Part shown: piece after piece, positions 13,457 through 16,592 of the stretch | Layout of the letters: every line of letters begins with the position of its first letter | How positions within the stretch are numbered: the stretch's first letter is position 1 | Source: an uncultured Prevotella sp. | GTDB lineage: Bacteria; Bacteroidota; Bacteroidia; Bacteroidales; Bacteroidaceae | DNA length: 16,592 nucleotides | Assembly: GCA_937877595.1 (NCBI GenBank) | Contig: CALFIY010000052.1 | Span: 1-16,592 of the forward strand | Reading direction: 5' to 3' | Translations under genes and position numbers: made by a program | Notes under the pieces: generated by a model | What the model was told of the DNA's origin: nothing | Databases searched by the model: none | What the model saw: only the letters and a program-made list of their open reading frames with translations

Positions 13457-16400
13457 TTACTTCTGCTCTGCCTCCTCTTCGCGGATGGTGCGGCCCATCA
13501 CAATGAAGGCTGTTGGTGCTGCTATGAACAGCGACGACAATGTTCCGAATATAACACCCAAAATCATTGCAAACGAGAAACTGCGGATAGAGTCACCACC
13601 GAGGATGAAAATACACAGCAGCACGATGAGCGTTGTTACAGAGGTGTTGATGGTACGGGCCAGCGTCTGGTTCAGCGAGTCGTTGAACAACTGCTGACGG
13701 TCGCGCTTTGCATAGAGTTGGAAGTTCTCACGGATACGGTCGAAGACCACCACCTTGTCGTTGATAGAGTAACCTATCACAGTCAGGATAGCACCAATGA
13801 ATACCTGGTCGATTTCCAGCGACATTGGAACCCAGCCCCACAGCACCGAATAGAAACCGATTACAACCAATGCGTCCAGAGCCAGCGCAATAGTAGCACC
13901 TGTAGAGTAGGCCACGTTGCGGAAACGGAGCAGGATGTAGAGGAAGATGGCGATGAGGGCTATGATAACGCTGATGATAGCACCATAGGTAATGTCTTTA
14001 GCCACGGCAGGACCTACTTTAGCCGAACTGATGATGGAACCGCCCTGACGAACATCAGGATTCTTGAAAGCCTCAACATTATCTTGACTTACGAAACCAC
14101 CTTTCTTCAGAGCGTTGTAGAGAATGGTCTCTGCCTCGTCGTCAACGTTAGGATTGTTTGACTCGATATCCCAGTTGGTCGATACGCGGATGGTCTTGCC
14201 GTCAGTGCCCAGTGCGATGACGCTGGTGTTGGCTTCCTTGCCGGCATTCTCGCCGATGGTGTTGACAAATGCGCCTGCCAAGGCCTGCCGTACCTGCTCA
14301 ACGGGGGTCTCCTTGTCGAGAGTCACTACGTAGTTGCGGCCACCTGTGAAGTCGATGCTCTGGCTCAGTCCGCGAACAGCAAACGATACGCAGAACAGTA
14401 CTGCGGCAACGCCCCATACGAGGAAACTCTTCTTGTACATTCCCATGAAGTTGTATTTGGCATTTTGCATGAGACTCTTTGAGTAGCCTGTCACAAAGGT
14501 GAGATTGAGCCACTTGTCTTTCTTCATGCGGTTCTCATATACCAGACGGGTGAGGAACACTGCTGTGAAGAATGAGCAGAAGATACCGATGATCCACGTG
14601 GTAGCGAAGCCCTTGACAGGACCTGTACCGAAGAACAGCAGGATGAAGCCGGTAATCAGAGATGTTACGTTAGAGTCGAAAATTGCAGAGAAGGCATTTG
14701 AGTAACCCTTGTTGAGCGCTTCCTTCATGCCAAGTCCGCGGCGCAACTCTTCTTTGATGCGCTCGTAGATAAGCACGTTGGCATCGACAGCAGTACCAAG
14801 CGTCAGCACGATACCTGCAATACCAGGCATAGTCAACGCAGCCTGGAACGAAGTAAGGATACCAAGTGTGAAGAACAAGTTGAAGAGCAGGGCAATATCG
14901 GCCATGATGCCTGGGATGAAGCCGTACAGCAGAATCATGTAGATCATCAGCAGCACGAAGGCTACGACGAAAGAAATGATACCCTGCTTGATGGACTGTG
15001 CACCGAGCGAAGGACCTACAACCTCTTCCTGAACGATGCGGGTAGGAGCCGGCATCTTACCAGAGTTGAGCGTGTTGGCCAAGTCCTTTGTGTCTTCGAT
15101 GGTGAAGTTGCCGGTAATCTGAGAATTACCGCCGTCAATCTGTGTGAGGATGCGCGGAGCGCTGTAGACAGCATCGTCAAGAACGATAGCAACACCACGT
15201 CCGATGTTTTGCTTTGTAATCTGGCTCCAGCGACGTGCACCGTCAGAATTCATCTGCATGGAAACAGAAGGATGGCCCATCTGGTCGAAGTCGTCTTTAG
15301 CGCCGGTAATGACATCACCCTCAAGCGGAGCGCGGCCATTTGGCTCGGTAATCTTCAGAGCGTAGAGGGCGAAAATCTCGCCACGGGTGCCCTCGCCGAA
15401 GTCTTCGGCTTTTGCGCCCCAGCGCAGTTTGCACTCTGCAGGAAGTATTTGCTGGGCGATATCAGAGTAAATGACGCGGTCAACATCTGCCGTGTCGCGT
15501 GCGCTTGCATAACCAACAATGGCAAGTCCCTGGCCTTGTACGGGCTGGAACACAGCAAACAGAGGATTCTGCTTGAGAGCCTCCGACTTGGCTTTGGCGG
15601 CGTCTGCCTTATCTTGCTTCTTGCCTGCTGCAAGTTTGGCAGCGAGGTCGTTAGCGGCAGTGGCAGCCACGGTGTCAGTTGCTTCTGTGGCAACAGTGTC
15701 GGCAGTTTCTACGGCTTCGCCACCAGCGATGGCATACTTCTGGTTGAGTTGTGCCAGCAGTGGCACTATCTCCTGCGAATTGTAGGTCTCCCAGAACTCA
15801 AGGTTGGCAGAGCCCTGCAACAATTTGCGCACGCGCTCCGGCTCCTTGATACCAGGCATTTCAACCATGATGCGGCCCGACTGGCCTTCCAGTTTCTGGA
15901 TGTTAGGCTGAACGACGCCGAACTTGTCTATACGATTGCGTACAACATTGAACGAATTGTCAACGGCCGACTGTACCTCGGTGCGCAGGGCGCGCTCTAC
16001 TTCAGCGTCGGTGCTGCTCGTGCTCACCTTGCCTTTCATCTGCTGGGTTGCAAAGACGGCAGCAAGCGGACGACCGTTAGAGTTCTGTTTCCAATACTTG
16101 ACAAACAGCGAAATAAAGTCGCTCTGGCTGGTCTCTTCTTCCTTTTTGGCCTCTTCAAGTGATTTTTTGTAGGCAGCGTCATTCTTGTGGTCGGCAAGTA
16201 CGTCTACGACGTCTGGCACTGATACTTCAAGAATTACATTCATTCCGCCTTTCAGGTCAAGACCAAGGCCAATCTCCATCTCGCGACACTGCTTGAACGA
16301 ATAGATTCCGCAGTATATTTTCTCGTTCATAATAGAGTCGAGATACTCCTGTCCTGCCTCCTCTGTCATTGCTGCTGCCTTGTTTTCATGGTAGCGAGTA

Positions 16401-16480
16401 ACAAAAGAGAAGGATAGGTAGAAGCAGCACACCAGTATCAAAATGAGTGCGATAAACTTTACAATTCCTTTGTTTTGCAT
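13457..16480 (-). CDS. secDF: Fused protein translocase subunit SecDF
   Basis: A 1007-residue fusion of SecD (about 1-650) and SecF (about 680-1000), the proton-driven accessory subunits that help pull preproteins through SecYEG on the periplasmic side. The SecD part has an N-terminal membrane helix (about 7-26), the family motif GLGLDLKGGMN at 71-81, a long periplasmic P1 region to about 490, then membrane helices with the proton-path motif GTAVDANVLIYERI (D566). The SecF part has SIDFTGGRNYVV at 708-719 and GYSINDKVVVFDRI with D908 and D914, matching the conserved acidic residues of the T. thermophilus protein. A stretch at about 253-300 is rich in Ala, Thr, Glu and Lys with imperfect repeats and looks like a flexible insertion. 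The single-chain fusion is common in Bacteroidetes. It is transcribed leftward toward surE. Confidence 0.97.
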   Translation of the reverse strand: MQNKGIVKFIALILILVCCFYLSFSFVTRYHENKAAAMTEEAGQEYLDSIMNEKIYCGIYSFKQCREMEIGLGLDLKGGMNVILEVSVPDVVDVLADHKNDAAYKKSLEEAKKEEETSQSDFISLFVKYWKQNSNGRPLAAVFATQQMKGKVSTSSTDAEVERALRTEVQSAVDNSFNVVRNRIDKFGVVQPNIQKLEGQSGRIMVEMPGIKEPERVRKLLQGSANLEFWETYNSQEIVPLLAQLNQKYAIAGGEAVETADTVATEATDTVAATAANDLAAKLAAGKKQDKADAAKAKSEALKQNPLFAVFQPVQGQGLAIVGYASARDTADVDRVIYSDIAQQILPAECKLRWGAKAEDFGEGTRGEIFALYALKITEPNGRAPLEGDVITGAKDDFDQMGHPSVSMQMNSDGARRWSQITKQNIGRGVAIVLDDAVYSAPRILTQIDGGNSQITGNFTIEDTKDLANTLNSGKMPAPTRIVQEEVVGPSLGAQSIKQGIISFVVAFVLLMIYMILLYGFIPGIMADIALLFNLFFTLGILTSFQAALTMPGIAGIVLTLGTAVDANVLIYERIKEELRRGLGMKEALNKGYSNAFSAIFDSNVTSLITGFILLFFGTGPVKGFATTWIIGIFCSFFTAVFLTRLVYENRMKKDKWLNLTFVTGYSKSLMQNAKYNFMGMYKKSFLVWGVAAVLFCVSFAVRGLSQSIDFTGGRNYVVTLDKETPVEQVRQALAGAFVNTIGENAGKEANTSVIALGTDGKTIRVSTNWDIESNNPNVDDEAETILYNALKKGGFVSQDNVEAFKNPDVRQGGSIISSAKVGPAVAKDITYGAIISVIIALIAIFLYILLRFRNVAYSTGATIALALDALVVIGFYSVLWGWVPMSLEIDQVFIGAILTVIGYSINDKVVVFDRIRENFQLYAKRDRQQLFNDSLNQTLARTINTSVTTLIVLLCIFILGGDSIRSFSFAMILGVIFGTLSSLFIAAPTAFIVMGRTIREEEAEQK

Positions 16481-16527
16481 TTTGTTTATGATATTGTTTT
16501 AATTTATTATTTCGCTATTTTAGCCTG

Positions 16528-16559
16528 CAAATATAGTCAAATTTCTGCGCCCGCCGAAA
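16528..16559 (-). promoter_or_regulatory. Promoter candidate for secDF
   Basis: On the minus strand TATATTTG (16535 down to 16528) matches the Bacteroidetes -7 TAnnTTTG. About 20 bp upstream is TTTC (16559 down to 16556), one mismatch from TTTG. The expected start near 16523 gives a leader of about 40 nt to the ATG at 16480. The 112 bases before secDF to the window edge are A/T-rich and contain no gene I can see. Confidence 0.45.
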
Positions 16560-16592
16560 TTTATCACGTTTTTTTGCGGTTTTTTCAGTGTT

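Noticed and set aside
15209..16162. 317-codon open frame on the plus strand
   Set aside because: It lies wholly antisense to secDF, whose motifs are intact across the same bases; the predicted protein has no recognisable family and is rich in Cys, Leu and His as expected for a shadow frame.

Overview
The window looks like a chromosomal segment of a Bacteroidales bacterium, most likely Prevotella-like. The evidence is a SecD-SecF fusion in one 1007-residue protein, promoter candidates of the Bacteroidetes TTTG-N19-TAnnTTTG type, no clear Shine-Dalgarno sites, a YbeY whose third metal ligand is Asp, and lipid A genes that imply a Gram-negative envelope. The genus is an inference; no rRNA or other marker is present to settle it. 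No mobile element, tRNA, rRNA or CRISPR array was seen, and no gene-free stretch exceeds 300 bases.

Layout. (1) Positions 1-251 hold the 3' end of sufE. (2) Positions 242-339 hold a degenerate 10-bp tandem repeat, a run of eight C and a small inverted repeat, just before ruvB. (3) Positions 360-9266 hold a co-directional plus-strand run: ruvB, coaD, ybeY, miaB, an MsbA-like ABC exporter, and two different LTA-synthase-like alkaline-phosphatase-superfamily membrane enzymes. From coaD on, genes overlap or lie within about 5 bp of each other, so this is probably an operon. (4) A GT90 glycosyltransferase (9299-10306) runs on the minus strand. It is divergent from an LpxL/HtrB-family lipid A acyltransferase (10481-11488, plus), and the 174-bp gap between them carries a good promoter candidate for each side. 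(5) The minus-strand cluster secDF - surE - lpxB follows. surE and lpxB share an ATGA overlap, and a perfect 13-bp-stem hairpin separates secDF from surE. lpxB and the acyltransferase overlap tail to tail by 26 bp.

How the genes fit together. Positions 3663-12611 are strongly biased to the outer envelope: LpxB makes the lipid A disaccharide, the LpxL-like enzyme adds acyl chains, the MsbA-like exporter may flip the product, the GT90 enzyme may add core or surface sugar, and the two LTA-synthase-like enzymes may add phospho-substituents on the periplasmic side. The last three roles are inferred from family and context. The front of the operon is housekeeping: Holliday junction branch migration (RuvB), CoA synthesis (CoaD), rRNA maturation (YbeY) and tRNA modification (MiaB). 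SecDF supports protein export. I found no clearly new system. The best leads are the 10-bp repeat before ruvB and the paired LTA-synthase-like enzymes with different predicted nucleophiles (Thr and Ser).
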